64,000 nucleotides of DNA from Selaginella moellendorffii (Eukaryota; Streptophyta; Lycopodiopsida; Selaginellales; Selaginellaceae), in the NCBI RefSeq assembly GCF_000143415.4, contig NW_003314274.1:1449775-1513774 (forward strand). The letters are read 5' to 3'. Made by a program: the position numbers and the translations under genes. Below the pieces are notes generated by a model. That model did not search any database. It was not told the DNA's origin and saw only the letters and a list, made by a program, of their open reading frames with translations. This document shows positions 51,600 through 61,982 of the stretch, piece after piece; position 1 is the first letter of the stretch; each line of letters starts with the position of its first letter.

Positions 51600-53534
51600 T
51601 CATAGCAACACTTCCACTTCCTTGACGCTTGGAGTAGAAGAGTGATCATCCCCGTTAGAAGTTCTTCCAAGCTTCTTGGAAGAACAAATGCTAGAGAGGA
51701 GCACGTAAGGCGCTGGATTCCCTGGATCGAGCCTAAACACATTGTCCGCGGCAACCGTGCCCCTCTCTCGATCGCCATGGAGCTTGCAAGCTCCCAGCAG
51801 CGTCATCCAGCACAGAGAATCCGGCTCAAACGGCATGAGCCCGATCAGATCCTCCGCCTCTTGCAGCCACCCGGCCCGGCCGAGGATATCGATGACGCAA
51901 ACGAAGTGATCCAGCTCCAGCAACCCGCGGTAGTCGATCAAGATCGAGACCAAGTACCCGGCAGCTCCTCCTCGCGCCAGCCCCGTGTGGCTAAACGCCG
52001 TGAGCGTGTTGATGAGCGTCACCCCGCTCGGCTCCTCGCCCTGGAGATGCATCATCTGGAAGAACCGCAGCGCCGCGGAGCCGAGGCCGAAGCTCGCGTG
52101 GATCGCGATGATCGAGTTCCAGGTGACTTCGCTCTTCACCGGCATGGCGTGGAAGATCTCGGCTGCTCGTCCCAGGCAGCCACAGTTTGCGTACAAGTTG
52201 ACGAGCGCGGTGGCGAGCACGACGTCGTCCGCGTAGCCAGCGGTGGCGGCGAGGCCGTGGATGATCTTGCCCTGAGCGAGCGCCAGATTGCCAGCGCATG
52301 CATCCAGCGCGGCCACGAAGGTGATCAGGTTTGGAGCCGCGCCTTCTAAGTTCATGATCGCGTAGAGCATGAACGCCTCTCGAGTGTTGGAGTTGTGGAC
52401 GTAGCCGGAGATGAGCGCGTTCCAAGTCACGGTGTTCCTCTCGTCCATCCCCGCGAAGACGATCCAGGCCTCCTCCATGCTGCTGCAGTTGCCATACATG
52501 TTGATCAAAGCGGTCGCCACCACGACGTGAGAGACGAGCCTGTTCTTGCTCGAGATGCTCGAGTGGACGATTCTGCCTTGAGTGACCTTGGCTGTGCTGC
52601 CGCAGACGGTGAGCAGCGCGATGATCGTCACGTCGTTCGGCTCCATCCCTTCCACATCCATCAGCCCCAGCATCGCCACTGCTCGATCGCACTCCCCCGC
52701 TTCGGAGTAGGCCGTGATCATCGCGTTCCAGGACACCAAGTTCCGCTTTGGCATCGTGTCAAACGCCACCTTTGCTTGCTGCAAATGCCCAGTCCTAGAA
52801 AACGCAGTGATCATCGCGTTCCAAGACACCACATCGCGCACCGGCATTGTCTGGAAGATCTTTCTCGCCTTTTCGATTTTTCCAGCGTCGGCGTACGATG
52901 CGATCATTGTGTTCCACGATGCCACATCCTTGTCTGGGATCTTGGCAAAGATCTCTTCCGCGTGATCAAAATCTCCAGCCTGGGCATATGCCACGAGCAT
53001 GATGTTCCAGGACACTGCGTTTGGATCGATGATCTTATCAAACATCTCGCGCGCTTCGATCAAACGCCCGTAGTGAACGAGCGCCGCCGTGATCGTGTTC
53101 CAGCTCACCACTGTTCGCTGCGGCATCTTGTCGAACAAAACCTTCGCTTCGTCAAGCTGCCCATACGCGGCATATGCTGCGAGAATGGTGTTCCACGACA
53201 CCACGTCTTTCAACGGCATCCGGTCGAACACGTCGCGGGCGTCCTCGATCCGACGGCTGTGTGCGTACGCGGCCATCATGATGTTCCACGAGAAGACGTT
53301 CTTGGAGGGGATCGAATCGAAGACGCGACGCGCCTCGTCCGGGCTGCCGCATTTGCCATACATCTCCATGGCGAGATTCTGGAGAAATTTGTTCTGGCGA
53401 TGCTCGGTGGCGATTATCCTTCGATGGATCCGTCGTCCTGTCGAGAGATCCTGGGAGCGCGCGCACGATCGCAGGAGCGCTGCATAGAACGCCGGCGAAT
53501 TCTTCTCGTCGGCGGTGGAAGTTCTCAACTCCAT
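51600..53534 (-). CDS. PPR4: PLS-class pentatricopeptide repeat protein
   Basis: The best start is the ATG of MELRTSTADEKN at 53534, giving 644 residues; the frame is open upstream to 53570 but without an ATG. About 16 repeats. The first run is of 31-residue S-type units (NVFSWNIMMAAYAHSR, DVVSWNTILAAYAAYG, TVVSWNTITAALVHYG, AVSWNIMLVAYAQAG, DVASWNTMIASYADAG, DVVSWNAMITAFSRTG, NLVSWNAMITAYSEAG). It ends in VIDILGRAGWLQEAEDLI, MPFEPDSLCWMTLLGACKLH and PGNPAPYVLLSSIC. The E region is cut short, followed by a Ser-rich tail to VKEVEVLL. It lacks DYW. Upstream at 53649, and divergent, is the RPL18a-like gene, with only ~115 bp between the two start codons. Confidence 0.92.
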   Translation of the reverse strand: MELRTSTADEKNSPAFYAALLRSCARSQDLSTGRRIHRRIIATEHRQNKFLQNLAMEMYGKCGSPDEARRVFDSIPSKNVFSWNIMMAAYAHSRRIEDARDVFDRMPLKDVVSWNTILAAYAAYGQLDEAKVLFDKMPQRTVVSWNTITAALVHYGRLIEAREMFDKIIDPNAVSWNIMLVAYAQAGDFDHAEEIFAKIPDKDVASWNTMIASYADAGKIEKARKIFQTMPVRDVVSWNAMITAFSRTGHLQQAKVAFDTMPKRNLVSWNAMITAYSEAGECDRAVAMLGLMDVEGMEPNDVTIIALLTVCGSTAKVTQGRIVHSSISSKNRLVSHVVVATALINMYGNCSSMEEAWIVFAGMDERNTVTWNALISGYVHNSNTREAFMLYAIMNLEGAAPNLITFVAALDACAGNLALAQGKIIHGLAATAGYADDVVLATALVNLYANCGCLGRAAEIFHAMPVKSEVTWNSIIAIHASFGLGSAALRFFQMMHLQGEEPSGVTLINTLTAFSHTGLARGGAAGYLVSILIDYRGLLELDHFVCVIDILGRAGWLQEAEDLIGLMPFEPDSLCWMTLLGACKLHGDRERGTVAADNVFRLDPGNPAPYVLLSSICSSKKLGRTSNGDDHSSTPSVKEVEVLL

Positions 53535-53648
53535 TCGAGAAATCCCTTCCCTCCATGCGAGAAATTCCAAGATGCCCCAAATCCATGCAAAGAAAAGACC
53601 TAATCCCCTGTTCTTTTGAATTAGGGTTCTAGGGAAGGAAGCGAGAGA

Positions 53649-54357
53649 ATGACCGCGTCAGGGCCGAAGAACGAGGAAGGCGGCGAGCAGCGCCATCTGC
53701 AAGGAGGCACGCAGCTGGGAGTTCCAGCTTACTATGGCACATTTCAGGGAAATCCCAGCTTCCCGCAGCCAGTACACCCTAGTCAGTACGAGCAGCAGCA
53801 GCAGCAGCAGCAGCAGGAATATCACCCGGGCTACGTTTCTTCTCAAGGTACCTCTTGATCGATTCATCTCTTTGAGCTCAATCGCGCTCTAGATCTAGAT
53901 ATTTCGTCCTGGACAAAGGATCTCTAAAGAAATCTCTCTTTTTTTTTCGGTTCTTTGCTTGTGTAACAGGATACGAGAGAATCGATCACTATCAGCATCA
54001 CGATAGGCTTCCGTGTTGCGGGCTTGGAATTGGATGGTGTCTGTAAGTCTTCGGCTCGCTCTGTTTTTTTTTTTTTCTCTTTCCTTGCTTGAAACTTCTT
54101 TCGATATGATGTTTGAATCGCTCACACTGTTTTGGCTTGTAGTTTCATCCTTGGCTTTTTGACGCTTTCGCTTCCCTGGTTCGTGGGGGCTTTCATTTTC
54201 TTTTGCATCAAGACGGACGCGAGAGAACACGTCGGGCTTGCAGCGTGTGCCATTGCAGTAAGTCTTTCTGGTGTTCACGCATTCACTGATTTACTCCGCA
54301 AAACAGGCACTCATGGCTCTCCTCGTCGGTGGCAGCAAAGGGATCCATATGTGGTAG
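53649..54357 (+). CDS. RPL18a-like membrane protein (4 exons)
   Basis: Exons 53649-53847, 53970-54042, 54143-54257 and 54307-54357, all GT-AG; they sum to 438 nt, 145 residues. The N-terminus is polar, with a Gln run (EYQQQ-type, residues ~49-57). The conserved core is RLPCCGLGIGWCLFILGFLT (first membrane segment), LPWFVGAFIFFCIKTDAREH, then AACAIAALMALLVGGSKGIH and MW at the end. This matches the plant '60S ribosomal protein L18a-like' family, small two-pass membrane proteins unrelated in function to the ribosome. A (CAG)n run near 53790 encodes the Gln tract. It shares a very short divergent promoter with PPR4. Confidence 0.9.
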
Positions 54358-54593
54358 ACGTAAGAGGCACGCACGCACGCTACGCATGTAAATAAGCTAA
54401 GTCATTTGCGAATCTAAACATACTTTTCTTCGGAAACTCGAGCTCGTCGAGATTTTCAAACGTTAACAGTGGCGCGGAAAGTCCCCCGACGATAGACATG
54501 ATCTACAGTGTGAGACGAAGCGACTGACGGGAAAACCAGACTTTATTCCAGATGAGATATGCTACAAGAGAAAACTCTACGGTGGCGACCATC

Positions 54594-55049
54594 TCAAGCA
54601 AGTCTGTCCAGACCCCCGGCTTCGATCTTTGGAACCGTGACAAGGAGAACTTCGTCCGAGTACTCCACCCGGGTCGCCTCTGGCGAGGTCGTGGGTGGGA
54701 GCCGAAACCTCCAGCAGTCGACCTGATTCTCGTCGGAAGAAGAAGATAGCAGCCCGACCACCACTTTGACAGCTCCAGGGACGATCTCGAGAACTTGGAC
54801 CCGGACATCCTCCGCCGCCAGGCCCGAGTGCTGGATCGCAAACATGTAACACTCCGGAGTCTCGTGGACCTCGACGTCCTTGTCCGATCGAAAGGGGAGC
54901 TGGAGAACTTTGGCAAACAGGTGTGGCATCCGCTTGAGTGGCTTGCTGCTCGTCACGGTGGATGGAACGGCGCTGGCGGCGGCCTCGATATCATAGACGA
55001 CGACCATCGTTTGCCTCCTGTTTAGCGGATGTACCTTAGCTACTGTCAT
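54594..55049 (-). CDS. HSP20/alpha-crystallin-like protein
   Basis: 151 residues, one exon, ATG at 55049 (MTVAKVHPLN); a second ATG (MVVVYDIEAA) lies 14 codons on. The alpha-crystallin domain is seen as DVEVHETPECYMFAIQHSGL, AAEDVRVQVLE, CWRFRLPP (the W-x-FRLP strand) and VEYSDEVLLVTVPK, a divergent form of the A-x-x-x-NGVL motif. Small HSPs bind unfolding proteins as oligomers; the short C-tail lacks a clear I-x-I motif. The N-terminal arm is basic and Ser-rich. It is a distant member and may not be heat-induced. Confidence 0.75.
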   Translation of the reverse strand: MTVAKVHPLNRRQTMVVVYDIEAAASAVPSTVTSSKPLKRMPHLFAKVLQLPFRSDKDVEVHETPECYMFAIQHSGLAAEDVRVQVLEIVPGAVKVVVGLLSSSSDENQVDCWRFRLPPTTSPEATRVEYSDEVLLVTVPKIEAGGLDRLA

Positions 55050-55204
55050 AGCTCTGGAGAAATTTTTTTCTTTCCTTGATCACTGTGATCCTTTCTTCCT
55101 TTCTTTTGGTATGAGAATCGAGAGAGGGAGAAGCCTTTTTCTTCTAGGTACCTTTTAACGCTGGAAAGCTTTCTCTTGGCTTCCTCTGTCTTTCAAAGAG
55201 CCTG

Positions 55205-55212
55205 CTTATAAA
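55205..55212 (-). promoter_or_regulatory. Possible TATA box of the HSP20-like gene
   Basis: TTTATAAG on the minus strand about 155 nt upstream of the ATG at 55049, in a reasonable position for a short 5' UTR. No perfect heat-shock element triplet was found next to it. Confidence 0.35.
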
Positions 55213-55733
55213 CATAACCAAGGAAGGAATGAAAGCTTGGAGGAATGGAGGAGAGGAATGGCGATGTGGGCGATTGCGAGGGGCGCGACCCACGTCTCCA
55301 AATGCCCGTGACTGACGACCCAAGAAAGCGCAAACTCGATCGGGACCCCCAAAGTAGCCCTAGTTGGCTGAGAATCTTTTTTAGGGAAGAATGAGAGGAG
55401 GGAATTCTCTACGGTGGTTGCAAGCGGTTAGGCTATGGCTGCCAGAAAGGACATATAAATCTTGTAACTAGCAGTAGATTTTAGCGGATGAAATGGATAG
55501 ATGATAGAATTTCCAGAGATAAGAGTGGGCTATAAACAGCGATGGGATCGGCGGCTTTGGGATCATCAAGTCAAACGGCTAATCATCTGAAAGTTGGAAG
55601 AAATTTTCATTCCTTGCGAGCTGCTCCACCAACCTCCTGGAAAAAACCACCGGATCAAACAATCCCCACATGAAAGAATTCGCATTGTATTTAGCTACGC
55701 ATCGCATCGATCAAAAGAAAAACGAGGAAGGAG
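55213..55733. other. Intergenic region between HSP20-like and DUF962 genes
   Basis: Upstream of one minus-strand gene and downstream of another. It includes the palindromic GGAAGAAATTTTCATTCC near 55597, a weak heat-shock-element resemblance. No gene is seen. Confidence 0.4.
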
Positions 55734-56075
55734 CTAGAAAACCTGTGAGATTGGCCTCTTCCCCAAGCGCTTGATCTCCTTGTCCATGTTTCCAGTGAGC
55801 ATCAATCCAAACATCTTGCAATCGCACATAAACGACCAGAGCGGGTGCCCAAATGTGGCCGGCGTGTTGCCCTCCACGAAGAAATGGCTGTACCACGCCA
55901 TTCCATAGCCCACCACTGGCACCAGGAAGAAGAGCCACCACTTAATCAGCAGCGCGCCCACCAGCAGGATCGTCGCGCAGCTCGTGCCCAAGAAATGCAA
56001 TCGCCGCGTCGTCGGCTTGGAGTGCTGATTCATGTAAAAGGGCCAGAACTCTTCGAAGCTCCGGAAGTGCATCAT
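55734..56075 (-). CDS. DUF962 (Mpo1-like) membrane protein
   Basis: 113 residues from the ATG of MMHFRSFEEFWPFY. The signature runs FYMNQHSKPTTRRLHFLGTS, two hydrophobic segments (ATILLVGALLIKWWLFFLVP), GYGMAWYSHFFVEGNTPATF, GHPLWSFMCDCKMFGLMLTG and the end KRLGKRPISQVF, full length for the plant short DUF962 type. The conserved His residues (QHSKP, HFLG, SHFF, GHP) are the metal-ligand candidates of the Mpo1 family, whose yeast member is an Fe-dependent dioxygenase of 2-hydroxy fatty acids. The frame stays open upstream to 56324, but similarity begins at MHF. It sits in the ER membrane by analogy. Confidence 0.88.
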   Translation of the reverse strand: MMHFRSFEEFWPFYMNQHSKPTTRRLHFLGTSCATILLVGALLIKWWLFFLVPVVGYGMAWYSHFFVEGNTPATFGHPLWSFMCDCKMFGLMLTGNMDKEIKRLGKRPISQVF

Positions 56076-56532
56076 CGATTTCGCCAATCCTCGACGCAAA
56101 TTCTCCACCTGGGCAGCTGATCCCCACCGATTCCCGACTTGGGCTGCGATCAATTCCTCGCCAGGAGCCCTACTTCGACAGCGAGAACGCGCGCCACCAC
56201 CATCGCCATAGCTTCCCCATGAAACCAAAGGAGAGCCGTTGATTGCCTGCCACGTATGCGACAGCTCTGAGCCGTTGGATGGCGTAGCGGGAAGTGTCTC
56301 AGGTTCGATTCCGGCCGCGGGCATTCCATTTTGCGGGAAGGGGCTGCCATGGCGGCTGCGTTGTCGGCGTGAGAGGACCGACCAGGTATTGTTCTAGGCG
56401 AGAATTTCTCGAAATCGCGCTCACGATTTCTCTCCAGATCGCGCGCGTTGCATTCTCGCGGCGCCACGATGGCGATCGGTGGTGGAAAGATCCGGCATTA
56501 GGGTTTATCAAGCGCGACGCTGTTCTTGCTGG

Positions 56533-57507
56533 ATGGCGAGTAGATTCCAGGCGCTGGCGATGCTGTCCAGGGTGTGCTGCCTGCCGCGGGCACGAATCGG
56601 TCGCAGGTTTACTCACAGCAGCGCAGCTGGGGCGTTCCAGATTATCAGCAGGAGGGGCAATCACTTTTGGTCGAGTTCTTCCGAGGATAGTGGGATAGAT
56701 GTGGAGGCGGAGGCTAGCAGCACCAGCAGCGCTAGCACTAGCAGTCGCAAGTTGCCGCTGGTGGACGAGAAGAAGATCACACAGGCGGCCCCCGACTGGC
56801 TTCCACTTGTTCCTGGGAGTTCTTACTGGGTACCATCGGAGGAGGAGAAGGTGAAGCCCGTCACTGTGAAGCTGCTCAACTTGAGCGACGGGAAGATCAC
56901 GGCGTGCATCTCGCCTTGCGGCTGGCCAGCCTTTTCGGAGGACGAAGATTGTAAGTTCTTTCTCTTTGCTTTGTTCTTCCTTTGTTCTTGATGTGTTCGT
57001 GGTTTTATATGGTTTCTATGCCTTGTTCTCGTACTCTACATTGTGGTCGCATCTTTCCCTTGCTAGTTTTTCTTCAAGTTTTGATCGTTTCCTTCGGTTC
57101 TAGTCTTTAATTCTTGGTTTTTTTCTGTGTTCTTGGTGGTGTTTGGTTTTGTATGCGCAGTTTTCGTGGTGTCTCATGCGTTCTTTCCTTGATTTTTTTA
57201 AATTTTTTTTTCAGTTTAAGTGTTGATCGTTATTCTTGGTTTGATGCTTGGTTTGGTTGTGTGTTCTTTTGTGGCATGAAACCATTGCCTCGTACTTCTT
57301 TTGTGTGACTCCGAGAGGGAATATTTGTCGTCGATTTTGTGTAAGATTGCTGCGAAGATTTTCTTCCTGTGACACGACCGGTGTTTTTGTGGTGTCGATT
57401 TTGTGTACGATTGCTGCGAAGATTTTCTTCCTGTACTGACACGGCCGATGTTTCTTTTTCTTCCTGCAGTCACGGATGTGTCTGAGGACGAAGATGACGA
57501 TGATTAA
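56533..57507 (+). CDS. Small plant protein with organellar-type N-terminus, function unknown (2 exons)
   Basis: Exons 56533-56950 and 57470-57507 total 456 nt, 151 residues, from MASRFQALAMLSRV. The N-terminus is Arg-rich and lacks acids (RVCCLPRARIGRRFTHSSAA), typical of mitochondrial targeting. The core AAPDWLPLVPGSSYWVPSEE, VTVKLLNLSDGKITACISPC and GWPAFSEDED resembles a conserved plant protein family without known function, and the end is strongly acidic (DVSEDEDDDD). The 519-bp intron is by far the longest in the right-hand genes and contains an internal tandem duplication. The frame upstream to 56479 has only a GTG, so the ATG at 56533 was chosen. Confidence 0.8.
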
Positions 57508-57843
57508 ATCATACGAGCTGCTTAGCTTGCTCAAGAGCTTGCGAGCTTGCGAGAAACAAAGCAAAGGGAAAAAGAACCACTGACTGGGGCCAAACGAGCT
57601 GGAAATGCTCACTCTGTGCGTAAACGCTGGGAATGTAAAATTTATTCTAGCAAAACGATAGAATAAGCCTTCGATCAACGGTTGGGATTTTCGATCCGTA
57701 TTAACGGTGTCGATCCACGGGGAAGAGAATATTCGCATAGCGCCAACATTTTCCCTCTCTTTTCTTTTGTTTGAACCACCACTCATCAGAGGGCTTTGCA
57801 GAGCTAGGGTTTTGCGGGAAGGAGGCGTTGCTCGATCGATCGA

Positions 57844-60155
57844 ATGGACGAGGTAAGCGCCGCACGGCGATCTAGAGTTGCGCACTCACGATGCTTTGAT
57901 TCTAGAATGTGGCGCCTCTCGCAGTGAATCCTCGAGCTGCGCACCCTGGTATGCGTATTATTTGAACGGGTTTCTGATGATCACTTGTGTTTCATGGATG
58001 TAGTGCCAAAGAATGTGTTTAAGCGTCTATACAGTGGATTCAAGGGAGGGGATCCGAAGATCCGCAAGCATGGGAGGTAAAAATGCCATTTTTCTTCTTT
58101 TAGCTGATGATTAAGTTGTCATGCAGTACGAAAGAGGAGGAGATTGATAAAACCCCGTTGAAAGCCACCAGAGGACGCCAAGTTTCATCCAAGTTCTCTG
58201 GGGTTTTGTTGTCCAGATCCACCAAGAAGTACGACAGCCAGAGACAATGCTTGGCGAAGAAGTTCTCATTTAAGACGCCGTCTACGAACCAGCAGTTTGT
58301 GACGTCCGAGAGAGGGGCTGAGAGCAAACCGTCGGTGAAAACTCCCGCTTCCGTTAGACTTGCGAGATCCAAGCTCGAGTCCGCAAAGTACTGGTTGTCG
58401 CTGGTGAGTGTTGCGGAGAAAGCAGGAAAGCACGCCGTCTCGGTGGGGCTTTTCCGCCTTGCTACCGACTGTGGAGCAAAGGTATTGATTAATTTGTGTC
58501 AGATTTCTTTTCTCCTGGCATGATCCCTTTCTCTCATGTGTGTGCAGCCGATAGCTGACATCCAAAAAGGCCTTGCGTCCTATACTGCTCGATACAATCT
58601 CAACTCGACTCCCGCAGACAGCCACCTGGAAGTTTCAACTTCTCTTAAAGTCGAGGAACATGTCCCGGACGTGCAGTCGGATAGTCAGCATCCTGCAATC
58701 AATACTGACGCTGACGAAGGCAAAGCTGTTAAAGAAGTCAAGGCTATGGAGAATGTCGGTGACGAAGAGTGCTCACGGGTTTCTGTCATTGACAAGCTTA
58801 ATCCAGAAGACGATGCTACCTCTGAGGTCATCAACGGCGTCATTCACACTACTGATGCCCATGAAACTGGTGCCACCAGTAAGTTGGACGCGCAGAAATC
58901 GCCACCAAAGCCTTCGGCTGAAGTTATTGCTCCTCGACGTACCCCTCGCCGTGCATGCGCTATACGCGCGATTCAGAGGATTGAAGAAAGCAACAAGAAG
59001 CAACCTCGACGAAAGCAGTCAGGTACCTGGATCTGGAAAGTTCTACCATAGTTCTTTCTAATTCTATGTGTGTTCCGTCCAGAGTCGAAGGCTGGCGAAA
59101 CCTCGAACGAAGCTCCTGAGTTGGATGTCGAGAAAATGGACGTGGATGCCCTGATGGAGGAGGTAGTCTCGTGCATGATGACAGGTTCGGGCAACCAGGA
59201 AGTGCTGAGTACTTCCAAGCCCCGTCTGCGTTCGAGCTGTAAGAAGCAAGCGAAAGTACCTGCTCGATGCGCAATCTCGCCAAATCAAGCACAGGATAAG
59301 AAGGCTGGCAACGGGAACAAGGAGTTCCAGGTTGTGAACGAGAGCTCCAAAACCAGCGATCACAACGAAGTTGGAAAAGAAAATGCTCCAAAGGTGACAA
59401 CGAGTCGAACACTTTTCGAGGTAATGACCTGTGGCATTCCAGTACCAAGACTTTTGAATTGATCTTATGATTTCCTTGTTTACAGACACCGACAAAGAAA
59501 AGCATAGCTGTTGAACCAGGTAAGTCTTTTCTTCTTGTTAGCTTTCTCTTCTCACCACTTTGCAACGTGCCAGTGCCAGGAAGTACCGAAACAAGGAAGT
59601 CGGCAAGAATCCGGTCAATCGGCAAGTCCGCCGGCAAGTGTGCTTGACAATGTGAGTTTTTCCTAGACTTTACAGTTTCAGCTTGCTATGATCTCTCAAC
59701 TTTCGAAAGCAAGCTAGCACCAGTTGAAAGATTTGACAGAGAAAGCATATAGTAAATATTTCCTTTACTTGATCGATTTCAAGAGCTGAGAAAAAAGGTG
59801 CTTTTGGCGACACTGGAACTTCTTTAAAGGTAAATATCAAGTTTCCTTGTCCCTTTCATTATCTGTAGAAGATAACAGCCAGAGATATTCATACTTTCTG
59901 TGTTACAGGCATTTGGGGCGAGAAGCGTAGCTAGTACACAGGTAAGATGGCAAGATCTGTACTATATTCTTTTTCCTTTCGTCTGATAATTATCTGCGAG
60001 ACTCCGACTGACTGTTCATTATTTTACCCAGATGCGCCACGGAGCTTTTACTTACTCGAAGAAAAGTAAGTGCTCGCTATCTCATCGATAAGCCAGGCTT
60101 GTGTGACTGACTAAATGGGACGTGTGTAGCTCGTCTGCTGGGGTCCCAGTTTTGA
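57844..60155 (+). CDS. Unknown plant protein, probably nuclear (12 exons)
   Basis: Exons: 57844-57852, 57906-57948, 58004-58076, 58127-58481, 58548-59022, 59083-59420, 59486-59519, 59580-59637, 59784-59829, 59909-59941, 60032-60065, 60130-60155. They sum to 1524 nt (507 residues) with frame kept throughout, which supports the model. The exon 8 donor (AA|GTGTGC) is weak; the alternative is a stop at 59646. A helical core RLARSKLESAKYWLSLVSVA...AVSVGLFRLATDCGAKPIAD sits near residues 125-170. The rest is low-complexity and charged, with basic RKSARIRSIGKSAG and a C-terminal GAFGDTGTSLKAFG...MRHGAFTYSKKTRLLGSQF. It may be a chromatin or cell-division factor, but I do not recognise it. Exon 1 is only 9 coding nt. 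Confidence 0.75.
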
Positions 60156-61048
60156 GGGGCATCGGATGCTTCCATTCCGATATGGATGCTATCTTCGAAT
60201 CCAGGCTCGCTTTCCTTCTGGAGTCCATTTCGAGAGCTTTGTTTTTAAGTGTTTTCAATGGGCTAAAGCTGGTGCTTTGCTTGGTGTAGCTGTTTAAGTG
60301 GGGACGCTTGGAGCCTCCTTTTCTTTTATCAAGTGTTCTTTCTAGCGGTAAATGTGAGAATGAAAGATCTTTGTCACCAGTCTTTGTTTTGCAGCTCTGT
60401 TCTTCCTGACAACAACGACACACGCCTTGAATTCGATTTGCAAAACCGGACTCGTTGCGATATCATCCATCCATGCCAGTTTATTTTTTAAAAAAAAATT
60501 GCTAACGAAGAAAATTATGGCTCGAATAGAAAAAACCATGAGCAAAAGCCAGCTGGCAGGGGCCCTCCACGTGGCCCGCCGAGTGAATCCACCACGGCCA
60601 CGTCTCGAGATTATAATAATAGCCTTGATCAAGCAAATCACCTGTACGACATCCCGTCAATCCAGCGGTGACGTGTACGGCGGAACCAAGAGAGAGATTA
60701 GCTTGCGTTCGTCTTTCTCTCTCTTTTCTTTCTTTTTTACGAGTTGGTGTTTGGCGAATGGCCCACTCTCGATCCTTTTGAGCGTAGATCTTTTATCACC
60801 CCCCTTCCTCTGCGCTTATACACAATCTTCTCCCCTTGGCAACACTCCTAGACGCGCTTCTTCTTTTTCTTCTTCTTCCCAAGGTCGGTATCCTCATCTC
60901 CTCATCGCAAATTCCTCGAGAATTCCATCGCAAAAGCCCCCATTTTTCTTGGCTGCTTCTTTGTCTCTATCTGTGTCGTCGAGAAATTAAGCTGTGGCTG
61001 TTCTTGGCTGTAGAGAGAGCGAGCGAGCGAGCTCCATCGTAGAAGAGA
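60156..61048 (+). other. Intergenic region and remorin promoter/5' UTR
   Basis: 3' end of the 12-exon gene, then the upstream region of the remorin gene. It holds a pyrimidine-rich TTCTTTTTCTTCTTCTTCCC tract near 60858 and GAGCGAGCGAGCGAGC at 61017-61031 just before the ATG. The open frame at 60427-60990 has no domain. Confidence 0.45.
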
Positions 61049-61982
61049 ATGACGGAACAAGCGCCACCGGCTCCAGTCACTCACGCTCCAGTGGCTCCAG
61101 TCACTCACGCTCCAGTCGACAAGAATGTCACTGCCGAGACGGCCAGTCCCACGTCGGTGATTGGAACAAATGTGAAGAGCCCCCCTTCTCCAGGACACGC
61201 TCCTGCCGACGCCAACCACGCTCATGCGGCTACCACCCATCCTGGTAACGAGAATTCTCGCTGTGCCCCCTGTTTCTCTTCCTGACCCTGTGAGTTCTCC
61301 CCAATTTCTTCTCTGCAGAGGCTGCTCATGTGAAGGCTGCTCCAGGAAGTCCCCCTTCCAGCAAGAATTCCCTCTCGTCTTCGTTGAGGACTGATGGAGG
61401 CGGATCAATGGATCGAGGTACGAAGTTTTGGTTGCCGGGTTCACGAGTCTCCAGCGGACCGTTTACTCTCTCGCTGTAGATTCCGCTCTTGCCAAGGTCC
61501 AACACGAGAGGACAATGTCGAACATCAAGGCCTGGGAAGAGAGTCGCAAAGCGAAAGCCACCAACAGGTAAGTAACGTTTTGAGAGGTTCTTGCTGGTTC
61601 TTACCTTTGTTCTTTGTTGGCAAACAGGTGCGCCGCGGTGATTGCAAAGATCGGTGCCTGGGAGGCCTCGCAGAAGGCTGGAGCTGAAGCAAAGTTGAAG
61701 CAGGCTGAGGTGAGCAGAAACAATTTTAATTAGCAAACTTTTAGCTTGAAAAATTAAATATTAACATGTCTCAAACCTGTGCAGGAGAAACTCGAGAAGA
61801 AGAGAGCCGCACTCGTCGAAAAAATGCGTAATCAAATTGCAGCCGCTCACAAGATGGCCGAAGAGAGACGAGCTCTCGCGCACGCGCAGGAAGGCGAGGA
61901 GATGTTCAAAATCGAAGAAACTTCAGCAAAGTACAGAGCTCAAAACAAGAAGCCTGGAGGATTCCTGTGCTTCAAGGCCTGA
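61049..61982 (+). CDS. Remorin family protein (5 exons)
   Basis: Exons 61049-61244, 61319-61417, 61481-61567, 61628-61709 and 61784-61982; 663 nt, 220 residues, all GT-AG. The N-terminal half is Pro/Ala/His-rich and disordered, with a direct repeat (PVTHAPVAPVTHAPV). The remorin C domain begins at ALAKVQHERTMSNIKAWEES and continues AAVIAKIGAWEASQKAGAEA, a coiled coil EKLEKKRAALVEKMRNQI, AEERRALAHAQEGEEMFKIE, ending YRAQNKKPGGFLCFKA. The Cys-containing C-terminal anchor (GGFLCFKA) fits the S-acylated RemCA that tethers remorins to plasma-membrane nanodomains and plasmodesmata. It appears intact and convergent with the next gene. Confidence 0.93.

Noticed and set aside
55580-55620. Heat-shock element for the HSP20-like gene (GGAAGAAATTTTCATTCC)
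   Set aside because: Spacing of GAA/TTC units does not fit the nGAAnnTTCn rule, and it is ~550 bp from the start codon.
57211-57885. 224-aa minus-strand ORF over the intron of the small organellar-type gene
   Set aside because: Arises from the pyrimidine-rich intron with its tandem duplication; no domain and no splice support.
60427-60990. 187-aa plus-strand ORF upstream of the remorin gene
   Set aside because: Low-complexity Ser/Phe-rich reading of a pyrimidine-rich promoter and 5' UTR; no domain.
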